From positions 3,854,001 through 3,918,000 of the forward strand of contig CM077673.1 in assembly GCA_039707655.1 (NCBI GenBank): 64,000 bases of DNA. Reading direction: 5' to 3'. This DNA comes from Elymus sibiricus (taxonomy: Eukaryota; Streptophyta; Magnoliopsida; Poales; Poaceae). The notes under the pieces were generated by a model that saw nothing but the letters and a program-made list of their open reading frames with translations, made no database searches and was not told the origin of the DNA. This document shows, piece by piece, positions 50,114-61,377 of this stretch (positions are counted from its first letter, which is position 1; every line of letters starts with the position of its first letter). Both the position numbers and the translations under genes were made by a program.

Positions 50114-50360
50114 TGTCGTGGTTTTGTCACGGCAGATGTCCTAGTGTATGGACTTAGTCGTGAGGCCAACGCATCTAACTGGTAGCTTGAGAGGGGTTGA
50201 GCGGGACGTGAGACGCGGAGTTTTTACCCAGGTTCGTTCCCTCCGATGGAGGTAAAATCCTACGTCCTGCTTTGTGTCTATATTGATGATGATGACGATC
50301 TCGGTTACAAGGGTGCAGAGTCGCTACCTCTAATCTCGAGAACCTCTAATCTGACTATCA
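50114..50360 (-). mobile_element. LTR end (R-U5 side) of a second, related element
   Basis: On the plus strand this starts tgtcgtggttttgtcac, parallel to the main LTR start tgtcgtggttttaacat. It continues with recognisable but clearly diverged matches (gaggccaacgc, ttacccaggttcg, gaggtaaaa, cctacgtcctgctt). It lies directly next to its own primer-binding site, so it is the terminal part of an LTR of another family in the same orientation. The other boundary falls where gag stops, at about 50,360. No TATA box, complete LTR or target duplication is seen here. Confidence 0.8.
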
Positions 50361-52466
50361 CTGCTGACCCTTTCCATTGTTACCCTTCTTCCCCTGACCT
50401 GATTTTTCATCATCAGAGCCAGGGTCTTTCGTGTTGTCAGAGTCTGCGTATTTGGTGAGAGCCGCCATGAGCTCCCCCATGTCTTGACACGTGCGCTTGA
50501 GCCGGCCAAGCTTCTGCTTCAAAGGTGTAAAGTGACAATTCTTCTCCAGAATCAAAACTGCTTGAGCCGCCGTGATCTGTTCTGAAGAGTGGATGATTGT
50601 CGAGACCCGCCGAACCCAATGATGAGCCGACTCATCCGCCTATTGTACACAATGATCCAAATCCACGATTGTCATGGGCTGCTTGCACGTCCCTTTGAAA
50701 TTTTTGATAAATTTCGCCTTCAACTCGGCCCAGGAAGTAATGGTGTTGGGTGGCAACCCCTTCAACCACGTGCGAGCCGGCCCTTCCAGCATCATGATGA
50801 AGTACTTGGCACATACTGCATCACTAACATCCAACATCTCCATGGCCAGCTCATAGCTTTCGATCCACGCCTTCGGAGGCAAGTCAGCCGTGTAATTGGG
50901 CACCTTGCGAGGGCCCTTGAAATCCTTCGGCATGCGCTCATTCTACAAAGCCGGCGTTAAACACGGCACCCCCACAGCTGGAAGTTAACCCTGCTCCGAC
51001 TGAGACGAAGGGTGCTACTGTGGGTTCCTGATAACCCGCCGCTGCTGCCAGAGCCGCCTCTCGTTGTGCTCTCGCCCGATCCACCAGTTCCTGAGCATCC
51101 AGAGCCGCCCGGTCGGCTCGCGGCGGGTTCCGATGTCGTTCACTGCTAGAAACCGCCGGCGACTCATAACGCCGACTGTAGCTGCCACTGGGGATGGGGG
51201 TTGAGTGCACGCGACTCCGGCTGTAAGTGTACTTCTCCTGCTGAGCTACCGCCGTCCGCAGGTATCCAACAGCGTTCCGCACCTCTTCCGCAAAAGGCGA
51301 CTCGTCGGGGATGGGGATAGCAGCAAGCCGGGTTGCCGCCACCACCATGTTCTCCGCCGGGTTAGAATAATGACCCGGCAGTGTAGGGAAAGAAGTCGGT
51401 GTAGCCTAGTTCCGCCGGGGCGGGTTAATCTGTTGATGCTGAACCGCCGCCCGGCTTCCAGGCACTTCCGCCGTCCGGGTTACGGCCAAAGGCACGTTCT
51501 GTCCCGTTCCTGGCGTGTTGAAAAGGTTCCTTGCTTCGTACTGATCCGGCAAGCAGAATTGGTGTCTCATCCGCTGAACCGCCGCTGCTGATTGCTGCTC
51601 CAGTTCAAGACGGAAAGCGTCCGCCCTATGGCGCTCCGCCTCAGCATCCGTCTGAGCCTTCAATTCATTAATCTCCTGCTGGACCTCAGTCATCTGGTTC
51701 TTCAACCTTGCGATCTCCGTGTTACGGGCCGCTTGGTTTTCAGCCTTGACTTCAGTCGCCATCAGGGTTGTAAGCTCACCCATCAGATCCAGAAGAACCT
51801 GAGCCGGTGGCCTGCCAGCCCCAGATCCGGTTGCCTCGGCGGCTGAACTGCCATGAGCCGCCGCTGTACCCGCCATGAAGACGGCAGCGCGGTTTGGCGG
51901 CTCATACTCCTCCGGTTCAGGGAACTCCGACTCGGGGTAAGGCTCGATGTAGCCCCCGAGCCCGCCATCGTGGAGCTGGTAGATTGATTCCGTCTCTCCG
52001 CTCGAAGATCCATCCTCGGAGCAGATGAGAGTTTCCTCCTGCGACATAGATCCCTCGAGATCCATGCCCTGAGTGAAGCCGACGAAGACATGCTTCCTGC
52101 CGGTTTAGCACGGGCGGGTTGCACGCGTCGGGCGGGTTGCTTGCGCCGAGCCGGCTCGACGATGTCGGTGCAGGTTTCCGGCTCGGGTTCAGATCCGCCG
52201 ATTTTGCCGATGAAGACGTGAATCCCGCCGAAGGGGACCCGGAAACCGTACTCGATGGAGTCAGCCTCGGGGCCCCAGCCGGCGTCGTCGATGTAGAGCC
52301 GGCCGCGGCGACTCTTGGTCATCCTGCCAACAGCGTACCCCTCGATCCCTGGTAGAGAGCCCTTTGAGAACTCAACATCACCGAGCGCTAGCCCCACAGT
52401 GGGCGCCAACTGTCGTGGTTTTAACATGGCAGATATCCGAAGACTTAGGTTCGAGGCCAACGACAT
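50358..52466 (-). pseudogene. gag: gag remnant of the LTR retrotransposon, broken and truncated
   Basis: Gag forms the virus-like particle that packages retrotransposon RNA. The frame can be followed from an ATG in U5 (52,466) through the primer site. Next comes an N-terminal region (GRLYIDDAGWGPEADSIEYG), an acidic segment and a helical, coiled-coil-like Q/E/A-rich stretch (about 51,800-51,580). A retrotransposon Gag core follows (ARTWLKGLPPNTITSWAEL, about 50,790-50,720), then a lysine/glycine-rich tail. Damage: a frameshift near 52,097, an in-frame TAG at 51,406-51,408, a frameshift near 50,945 and an in-frame TAG at 50,640-50,642. The tail ends at a TGA (50,358-50,360) where an unrelated sequence begins. 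No zinc knuckle or pol follows. It cannot make a full protein. Confidence 0.87.
52391..52408 (-). promoter_or_regulatory. Primer-binding site, tRNA-Lys(CUU) type
   Basis: On the minus strand, two bases after the LTR end, the sequence is TGGCGCCCACTGTGGGGC. From memory, the 3' end of plant tRNA-Lys(CUU) is gccccacggtgggcgcca, whose complement matches at 17 of 18 positions; the mismatch is T for C at position 11. This is where minus-strand DNA synthesis would be primed. Confidence 0.88.
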
Positions 52467-52650
52467 GGTAATGGACCCAAAGGGGTTGATCGGGACGAAG
52501 GACACGAGTTTACCCAGATTCGGCCCCTCAAGTCGAGGTAAAAGCCTACGTCCTGCTTGTGCTATATTAACTGGAGTATCGATTACAGGGGAGCGGATTG
52601 CTTGACCTAGTTCTCGATAGCTTGGTTTCTTGTCTAAGCCGCCCCGGGGT

Positions 52651-52695
52651 CTAAGCTTTATATCCGAGGTCAAGGCCCCGGGTTACACGAGTCAT
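52651..52695 (-). other. Short upstream reading frame in R-U5 (14 codons)
   Basis: This is the first ATG downstream of the inferred transcription start. It opens a 14-codon frame ending in TAG, in a different frame from gag. The left LTR has the same short frame. Whether it is translated is unknown; it is noted because it precedes the candidate gag start codons. Confidence 0.3.
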
Positions 52696-52785
52696 AAACC
52701 GACCCACACAACGTGTTCTACTCTGTCTCTAAGACCTGTCTATGGAGACGTCTAAACTTGACCTTCTTGGGGTGACCCGCCCCTC

Positions 52786-52795
52786 CTTATAAAGG
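52786..52795 (-). promoter_or_regulatory. TATA box in the 5' LTR
   Basis: The minus strand reads gcctttataaggagg, a good TATA-box context. Transcription would begin about 25-35 bp further left, near 52,755, making the R-U5 part roughly 345 bp and U3 about 640 bp. The start site is inferred from distance only. Confidence 0.6.
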
Positions 52796-53028
52796 CTGAA
52801 GGGGCGGTTTACATGTAGAGTCTAAGTCGGATTGATGACTTCCCATCACCGGCTTCTCTTCATGGGCTTCTGAGTCCCGGGCTTCTTAACTCTCCTGGGC
52901 GGCTTACACCGGGCGGCTTAGCACCGGGCGGCTTACAACCGGGCTTATCTTCGAGACTCATCTTCGGGGAATCGTCTCCGGGACTTAACTGTCTGTCAGG
53001 AACAATGTTCACCGGGTAAACACTGTTT

Positions 53029-53279
53029 ACCGGGTTAACATCCTGGGACTGTAGCGGCCGGGTTGACATCCTAGCACTGTAGCAGCCGGGTTAACATCAT
53101 GTCACTATAGCAGCGGGTTAACATCATGTCACTGTAGCAACCGGGTTAACATCCTGTCACTGTAGCAGAAGGGTTAACATCATGTCACTGTAGCAACCGG
53201 GTTAACATCCTGGCACTGTAGCAACCGGGTTAACATCATGTCACTGTAGCAGCCGGGTTAACATCCTAGCACTGTAGTA
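53029..53279. repeat. 28-bp minisatellite in the 5' LTR (9 copies)
   Basis: This is the same 28-bp unit as in the other LTR, with nine copies and a different order of variants. One copy lacks a base (cagcgggtt near 53,113). It lies in the part of the LTR that would be U3, upstream of the TATA box. Confidence 0.92.
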
Positions 53280-53396
53280 GCCGGCTTAGCTATCTGCCGG
53301 GTTACCATTGTCTGCCGGGTTACTATTGTCTGCCGGGTTAGAACTGTAACTGGGTCATAATCATTCTGGGTCATACCGCGGGGTATATCCCCGACA

Positions 53397-53401
53397 GTTG
53401 T
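53397..53401. repeat. Target site duplication, right
   Basis: The five bases GTTGT directly follow the right LTR end (ccccgaca). They belong to the satellite motif ggttgtcgtgg, which is the uninterrupted sequence in other B monomers. Confidence 0.93.
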
Positions 53402-54779
53402 CGTGGTAGTCCGAACGTTCGAGGAAGCCCGAGGACCGGTTACGGGGACCTCGCCAAAACTCGCAAATTTTGTCCGTTTTAGCCAGTTTTCTATGCTATT
53501 ACTCACTGATTTTGGGTTTTGGGGCGATCCAAACATTCGGGGAACCCCGGGGTCCGCTTACGGGGACCTCGCCAAAACTCGCAGATTTGGTCCATTCTTA
53601 CCAGTTTTCTGTGCTATTATTCATTGTTTTTTGGTTGTCGTGGTCGTCCGAACGTTCGGGGAAGCCCGTGGACCGGTTACGGGGACATCGCCAAAACTCG
53701 CAGATTTGGTCCATTCTTACCTGTTTTCTATGCTATTACTCACTGATTATGGGTCCCGGGGCGATCCAAACGTTTGGTGAACCCCGGGGTCTTCTTACGA
53801 AGACCTCGCCAAAACTCGCAGATTTTGTCCATTTGACAAGATTTCTATGCTATTATTCACTGTTTTTTGGTAGTCATGGTCATTCGAACATTCGGGGAAG
53901 CCCGGGGTGCGCTTATGGGGACCTTGACAAAACTAGCAGATTTTGTCTGTTCCGGCCAGTTTTCTATGCTATTACTCACTGATTTTGGGTCCCGGGGCGA
54001 TCCAAACGTTCGGGGAACCCCGGGGTCCGCTTACGGGGACCTCGCCAAAACTCGCAGATTTGGTCCATTCTTACCAGTTTTCTATGCTATTATTCACTGT
54101 TTTTGGGTTGTCGTGGTCGTCCAAACGTTCGGGGAAGCCCGGGGTCCAGTTAAGGGGACCTTGCCAAAACTCGCAGATTTGGTCCATTCTTACCAGTTTT
54201 CTATGCTATTACTCACTGATTTTGGGTCCCGGGGCGATCCAAATGTTCGGGGAACTCCGGGGTCCGCTTACGGGGACCTCGCCAAAACTCGCAGATTTGG
54301 TCCATTCTTACCAGTTTTCTGTGCTATTATTCACTATTTTCTGGTTGTCGTGGTCGTCCGAACGTTCGGGGAAGCCCGTGGACCGGTTACGGGGACATCT
54401 CCAAAACTCGCAGATTTGGTCCATTCTTACCTGTTTTCTATGCTATTACTCACTGATTATGGGTCCCGGGGCGATCCAAATGTTCGGGGAATCTCGGGGT
54501 CCGCTTACGGGGACCTCGCCAAAACTCGCAGATTTGGTACATCCTTACCAGTTTTCTATGCTATTATTCACTGTTTTTTGCTAGTCGTGGTCGTCCGAAC
54601 GTTCGGGGAAGCCCGGGGATCGGTTACGGGGACCTCGCCAAACGTCGCAGATTTTGTCCGTTTCGGCCAGTTTTCTATACTATTACTCACTGATTTTGGG
54701 TCCCGGGGCGATCCAAACGTTTGGGGAACCCCGGGGTCCGCTTACGAAGTCCTCGCCAAAACTCGCAGATTTTGTCCAT

Positions 54780-55920
54780 TTGACAAGATTTCTATGCTAT
54801 TATTCACTGTTTTTTGGTAGTCATGGTCTTCCGAACATTCGGGGAAGCCCGGGGTGCGCTTATGGGGACCTTGCCAAAACTAGCAGATTTTGTCTGTTCC
54901 GGCCAGTTTTCTATGCTATTACTCACTGATTTTGTGTCCCGGGGCGATCCAAACGTTCGGGGAAAGCGGACCTCGCCAAAACTTGCAGATTTGGTCCTTT
55001 CTTACCAGTTTTCTATGCTATTATTCAATGTTTTTTGGTTGTCGTGGTTGTCCGAATGTTCAAGGAAGCCCGAGGACCGGTTACGGGGACCTTGCCAAAA
55101 CTAGCAGATTTTGTCCATTCTGACTAGATTTCTATGCTATTATTCACTGTTTTTTTGGTTGTCATGGTCGTCCGAACATTCGGGGAAGCCCGTGGACCGG
55201 TTATGCGGACCTCGACAAAACTAGCTGGTTTTGTCTGTTCCGGGCAGTTTTCTTTGCTATTACTCACTAATTTTGGGTCTCGGGACGATCCAAACGTTCA
55301 GGGAACCCCGGGGTCAGCTTACGGGGACCTCGGCAAAACTCGCAGATTTGGTCCGTTCTGACCAGTTTTCTATGCTATTAGTCACTGTTTTTGGTTGTCG
55401 TGGTCGTCCCAACATTTGGGGATGCCCGCAGTCCGGTTACGGGGACCTCGCCAAAACTCGCAGATATGGTCCATTCTTACTAGTTTTCTATGCAATTATT
55501 CACTGTTTTTTGGTTGTCGTGTCGTCCGAATGTTCGGGGAAGCCCGGGGTCCGGTTACGGTGACCTCGCCAAAACTTGAAGATTTGGTCCATTCTTACCA
55601 GTTTTCTATGGTATTACTCACTGATTTTGGGTCCCAGGGTGATCCAAATGTTTGGGGAACCCCGGGGTCCGCTTACGTGGACCTCGCCAAAACTCGTAGA
55701 TTTTGCCCATTCTGACCAGATTTCTATGCTATCATTCACTGTTTTTTGGTAGTCGTGGTCGTTTGAATGTTCGGGGAAGCCCGGGGTGCGGTTACGGGGA
55801 CCTCGCCAAAACTAGCAGATTTAGTCTCTTCCGTCCAGTTTTCTATGCTATTACTCACTGATTTTGGGTCCCGGGGCGATCCAAACGTTCGGGGAACCCG
55901 GGGTCCGCTTACGGGGACCT
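54780..55920. repeat. Right-block duplication, left copy
   Basis: Landmarks match about 56,855-58,112. The offset is 2,075 bp at first (54,890 with 56,965), then 2,192 bp (55,231 with 57,423), a difference of one monomer (117 bp). Shared rare variants include ttgtcgtgtcgtccgaatg and ctatcattcactg. Confidence 0.75.
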
Positions 55921-56854
55921 CGCCAAAACTCACAGATTTGGACCATTCTTACCAGTTTTCTGTGCTATTATTCATTGTTTTTTGGTTAGCGTGGTCGTCC
56001 GAACGTTCGGGGAAGCCCGTGGACCGGTTACGGGGACATCGCCAAAACTCGCAGACTTGGTCCATTCTTACCTGTTTTCTATGCTATTACTCACTGATTG
56101 TGGGTCCCGGGGCGATCCAAATGTTCGGGGAACCCCGGGGTCTGCTTACAGGGACCTTGACAAAACTCGTAGATTTTGTCCATTCTGACCAGATTTCTAT
56201 GCTATTATTCACTATTTTTTTTGGTTGTCGTGGCCGTCCGAATATTCGGGGAAGCCCGTGAACCGGTTACGGGGACCTCACCAAAACTAGCAGATATTGT
56301 CTGTCCTGGACAGTTTTCTATGCTATTACTCACTGATTTTGGGTCTCGGGACGATCGAAATGTTCGGGGAACCCCGGGGTCCGCTTACGTTGACCTCGCC
56401 AAAACTCGCAGATTTGGTCCATTCTTACCAGTTTTCTATGCTATTATTCACTGTTTTTTGGTTGTCGTGGTCGTCCAAACGTTCGGGGAAGCCCGGGGCC
56501 CAGTTACGGGGACTTCGCCAAATGTCGCAGATTTTGTCCGTTTCGGCCAGTTTTCTATACTATTACTCACTGATTTTGGGTCCCGGGGCGATCCAAACGT
56601 TTGGGGAACCCCGGGGTCCGCTTACGGGGACTTCGCCAAAAGTCACTGTTTTTTGGTTGTCGTGGTCGTCCGAACGTTTGATGAAGCCCGGGGATCGGTT
56701 ACGGGGACTTCGCCCAAAGTCACAGATTTAGTCCATTTCGGCCACTTTTCTATGTTATTAGTCACTGATTTTGGGTTCCGGGGCATTCCAAACGTTTGGG
56801 GAACCCCGGGGTCTGCTTACGAAGACCTCGCCAAAACTCGCAGATTTTGTCCAT

Positions 56855-58112
56855 TTGACAACATTTCTATGCTATTATTCACTGTTTTTTGGTAGTCATG
56901 GTCGTCCGAACATTCGGGGAAGCCCGGGGTGCGCTTATGGGGACCTTGCCAAAACTAGCAGATTTTGTCTGTTCCGGCCAGTTTTCTATGCTATTACTCA
57001 CTGATTTTGTGTCCCGGGGCGATCCAAACGTTCGGGGAAAGCGGACCTCGCCAAAACTTGCAGATTTGGTCCTTTCTTACCAGTTTTCTATGCTATTATT
57101 CAATGTTTTTCGGTTGTCGTGGTTGTCCGAACGTTCAAGGAAGCCCGAGGACCGGTTACGAGGACCTTGCCAAAAATTGCAGATTTTGTCCGTTTTAGCC
57201 AGTTTTCTATGCTTTTACTCACTGATTTTGGGTCCCGGGGCGATCCAAACGTTCGGGGACCCCGGGGTCCGCTTATGGGGACCTCGCCAAAACTCGCAGA
57301 TATTGTCCATTCTGACCAGATTTCTATGCTATTATTTACTGTTTTTTTGGTTGTCATGGTCGTCCGAACATTCGGGGAAGCCCGTGGACCGGTTATGGGG
57401 ACCTCGCCAAAACTAGCTGATTTTGTCTGTTCCGGCCAGTTTTATATGCTATTACTCACTAATTTTGGGTCTCGGGACGATCCAAACGTTCGGGGAACCC
57501 CGGGGTCCGCTTACGGGGACCTCGGCAAAACTCGCAGATTTGGTCCATTCTGACCAGTTTTCTATGCTATTAGTCACTGTTTTTGGTTGTCGTGGTCGTC
57601 CCAACATTTGGGGATGCCCGCAATCCGGTTACGGGGACCTCGCCAAAACTCGCAGATATGGTCCATTCTTACTAGTTTTCTATGCAATTATTCACTGTTT
57701 TTTGGTTGTCGTGTCGTCCGAATGTTCGGGGAAGCCCGGGGTCCGGTTACGGTGACCTCGCCAAAACTTGCAGATTTGGTCCATTCTTACCAGTTTTCAA
57801 TGGTATTACTCACTGATTTTGGGTCCCAGGGCGATCCAAATGTTTGCGGAACCCCGGGGTCCGCTTACGGGGACCTCGCCAAAACTCGTAGATTTTGCCC
57901 ATTCTGACCAGATTTCTATGCTATCATTCACTGTTTTTTGGTAGTCGTGGTCGTTTGAATCTTCGGGGAAGCCCGGGGTGCGGTTACGGGGACCTTGCCA
58001 AAACTAGCAGATTTTGTCTCTTCCGTCCAGTTTTCTATGCTATTACTCACTGATTTTGGGTCCCGGGGCGATCCAAACGTTCGGGGAACCTGGGGTCCGC
58101 TTACGGGGACCT
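56855..58112. repeat. Right-block duplication, right copy
   Basis: This is the counterpart of 54,780-55,920, one monomer longer near 57.2 kb. Boundaries are approximate. Confidence 0.75.
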
Positions 58113-58867
58113 CGGCAAAACTCGTAGATTTTGTCCATTCTGACCAAATTTCTATACTATTATTCATTGTTTTTTTTGGTTGTCGTGCCGTCCGAACTTT
58201 CGGGGAAGCCCGTGAACCGGTTACGGGGACCTCGCCAAAACTAGCAGATATTGTCTGTTCCGGACAGTTTTCTATGCTATTACTCACTGATTTTGGGTCT
58301 CGGGACGATCGAAACGTTCATGGAACCCCGCGGTCCGCTTACGGGGACCTCGCCAAAACTCGCAGATTTGGTCCATTCTTACCAGTTTTCTATGCTATTA
58401 TTCACTGTTTTTTGGTTGTCGTGGTCGTCCAAACGTTCAGGGAAGCCCGGGGTCCGGCTACGTGGACCTTGCCAAAACTCGCAGATTTGGTCCATTCTTA
58501 CCAGTTTTCTATGCTATTACACACTGATTTTGGGTCCCGGGGCGATCCAAATGTTCGGGAAACCCCGGGGTCCGCTTACGGGGACCTCGCGAAAACTCGC
58601 AGATTTGGTCCATTCTTACCAGTTTTCTGTGCTATTATTCACTGTTTTTTGGTTGTCGTGGTCGTCCGAACGTTCGGGGAAGCCCGTGGACCGGTGACGG
58701 GGACATCGCCAAAACTCTCAGATTTGGTCCATTCTTACCTGTTTTCTATGCTATTACTCACTGATTATGGGTCCCTGGGCGATCCAAATGTTCGGGGAAT
58801 CTCGGGGTCCGCTTACGGGGACCTCGCCAAAACTCGCAGATTTGGTACATCCTTACCGGTTTTCTAT

Positions 58868-61377
58868 GCTATTATCCACTGTTTTTTGCTAGTCGTGGTC
58901 GTCCGAACGTTCGGGGAAGCCCGGGGATCGGTTACGGGGACCTTGCCAAAAGTCACAGATTTTGTCCGTTTCGGCCAGTTTTCTATACTATTACTCACTG
59001 ATTTTGGGTCCCGGGGCGATACAAACGTTTGGGGAACCCCGGGGCCCGCTTACGAAGACCTCACCAAAACTCGCAGATTTTGTCCATTTGACAAGATTTT
59101 TATGCTATTATTCACTGTTTTCTGGTAGTCACTGTCGTCCGAACATTCGGGGAAGCCCGGGGTGCGCTTATGGGGACCTTGCCAAAACTAGCTGATTTTG
59201 TCTGTTCCGGCCACTTTTCTATGCTATTACTCATTGATTTTGTGTCCAGGGGCGATCCAAACGTTCGGGGAAAGCGGACCTCGCCAAAACTTGCAGATTT
59301 GGTCCTTTCTTACCAGTTTTCTATGCTATTATTCACTGTTTTTTGGTTGTCGTGGTTGTCCGAACGTTCAAGGACGCCCGAGGACCGGTTACGGGGACCT
59401 TCCCAAAAATCGCAGATTTTGTCCGTTTTAGCCAGTTTTCTATGCTTTTACTCACTAATTTTGGGTCTCGCGGCGATTCAAACATTCGGGGAACCCCGGG
59501 GTCCATTTTACGGGCACCACGCCAAAACTCGCAGATTTGGTCCATTCTGACCAGTTTTCTATGCTATTATTCACTGTTTTTGGTTGTCATGGTCGTCCCA
59601 ACATTTGGGGATGCCCGGGGTCCGGTTACGGGGACCTCGCCAAAACTCGCAGATTTGGTCCATTCTTACCAGTTTTCTATGCTATTATTCACTGTTTTTT
59701 GGTTGTCGTGGTCGTCCGAACGTTCGGGGAAGCCCGGGGTCCGGTTACGTGGACCTTGCCAAAACTAGCAGATTTGGTCCATTCTTACCAGTTTTCTATG
59801 CTATTACTCACTGATTTTGGGTCCCGGGGCGATCCAAATGTTCGGGGAACCCCGGGGTCCGCTTACGGGGACCTCGCCAAAACTCGCAGATTTGGTCCAT
59901 TCTTACCAGTTTTCTGTGCTATTATTCACTGTTTTTTGGTTGTCATGGTCGTCCGAACGTTCGGGGAAGCCCGTGGACCGGTTACGGGGACATCGCCAAA
60001 ACTCGCATATTTGGTCCATTCTTACCTGTTTTCTATGCTATTACTCAGTGATTATGGGTCCCGGGGCGATCCAAATGTTCGGGGAACCTCGGGGTCCGCT
60101 TACGAGGACCTCGCCAAAACTCGCAGATTTGGTACATCCTTACCAGTTTTCTATGCTATTATTCACTGCTTTTTGCTAGTCGTGGTCGTCCGAACGTTCG
60201 GGGAAGCCCGGGGATCGGTTACGGGGACCTCGCCAAAAGTCGCAGATTTTGTCTGTTTCGGCCAGTTTTCTATACTATTACTCACTGATTTTGGGTCCCG
60301 GGGCGATCCAAACGTTTGGGGAACCCCGGGGTCCGCTTACGAAGACCTCTTCAAAACTCGTAGATTTTGTCCATTTGACAAGATTTCTATGCTATTATTC
60401 ACTATTTTTTGGTAGTCATGGTCGTCCGAACATTCGGGGAAGCCCGGGGTGCGCTTATGGGGACATTGCCAAAACTAGCAGATTTTGTCTGTTCCGGCCG
60501 GTTTTCTATGCTATTAATCACTGATTTTGGGTCTCGGGATGATCGAAACATTCGGGGAACCCCGGGGTCTGGTTACGGGGACCTTGCCAAAACTCGCAGA
60601 TTTGGTCCATTCTTACCAGTTTTCTATGCAATTATTCATTGTTTTTTGGTTGTCGTGGTCGTCCGAACGTTCGGGGAAGCCCGGGGTCCGGTTACGTGGA
60701 CCTCGCCAAAACTCGTAGATTTGATCCATTCTTACCAGTTTTCTATTCTATTAGTCACTGATTTTGGTCCCGGGGCGATCCAAATGTTCGGGGAATCCCG
60801 GGGTCCTCTTACGGGGACCTCGCGAAAACTAGCAGATTTTGTCTGTTCCGGCCAGTTTTCTATGCTATTACTCACTAATTTTGGGTCTCGCGGCGATCCA
60901 AACATTCGGGGAACCCCGGGGTCCGCTTACGGGCACCTCGCCAAACGTTCGGGGAAGCCCGGGGATCGGTTACGGGGACCTCGCCAAAAGTCGCAGATTT
61001 TGTCTGTTTCGGCCAGTTTTCTATACTATTACTCCCTGATTTTGGGTCCCGGGGCGATCCAAACGTTTGGGGAACCTCGGTGTCCGCTTACGAAGACCTC
61101 TTCAAAACTCGCAGATTTTGTCCATTTGACAAGATTACTATGCTATTATTCACTGTTTTTTGGTAGTCATGGTCGTCCGAACATTCGGGGAAGCCCGGGG
61201 TGCGCTTATGGGGACCTTGCCAAAACTAGCAGATTTTGTCTGTTCCGGCCAGTTTTCTATGCTATTACTCACTAATTTTGGGTCTCGCGGCGATCCAAAC
61301 ATTCGGGGAACCCCGGGGTCTGCTTACGGGCACCTCGCTAAACTCGCAGATTTGGTACATTCTGACCAGTTTTCTAT
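58868..61377. repeat. 2.51-kb tandem duplication, copy 1
   Basis: This copy is adjacent to 61,378-63,887, at a constant offset of 2,510 bp across all landmarks. It contains two abnormal monomers that are also in copy 2: ccatttta with gggcaccacgcc near 59,512, and a deletion junction ctcgccaaacgttcgggg near 60,948. By eye only a handful of substitutions separate the copies, such as tatggggac against tatgtggac. Confidence 0.88.

Larger units (their letters stand above)
43815..53396 (-). mobile_element. Non-autonomous LTR retrotransposon, Gypsy-like, chimeric interior
   Basis: The 9,582-bp element is bounded by LTRs of 1,029 and 986 bp that start and end with TGTCG...CGACA, with the 5-bp target duplication GTTGT on both sides. 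Orientation is minus: the gag remnant, primer-binding site and TATA boxes all read leftward, so the 5' LTR is on the right. The only protein remnant is a damaged gag. No protease, reverse transcriptase, RNase H, integrase or envelope is visible, so any movement would have depended on enzymes from another element. The gag type and tRNA-Lys primer fit Triticeae Gypsy (Ty3) elements, including large non-coding derivatives; I cannot name the family. An internal second LTR end and second primer site indicate a composite origin. Confidence 0.95.
52411..53396 (-). repeat. 5' LTR (986 bp)
   Basis: This is the upstream LTR in element orientation. It is directly followed (leftward) by a tRNA-Lys primer site. 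It contains nine copies of a 28-bp minisatellite in the part that would be U3, a TATA box, and start codons near the U5 end. Compared by eye with the left LTR over roughly the first 590 bp, I count about 16 substitutions (near 2.7%) plus a small length difference in a repeated gggcggctta segment. Confidence 0.93.

Noticed and set aside
50114..50360. A nested solo LTR or complete nested element
   Set aside because: Only one LTR end is present, it is joined directly to gag on one side and to its primer site on the other, and no flanking target duplication is seen.
52390..52408. tRNA-Lys gene fragment
   Set aside because: Only the 17-18 bases complementary to the tRNA 3' end are present, directly next to an LTR end, which is a primer-binding site and not a gene.
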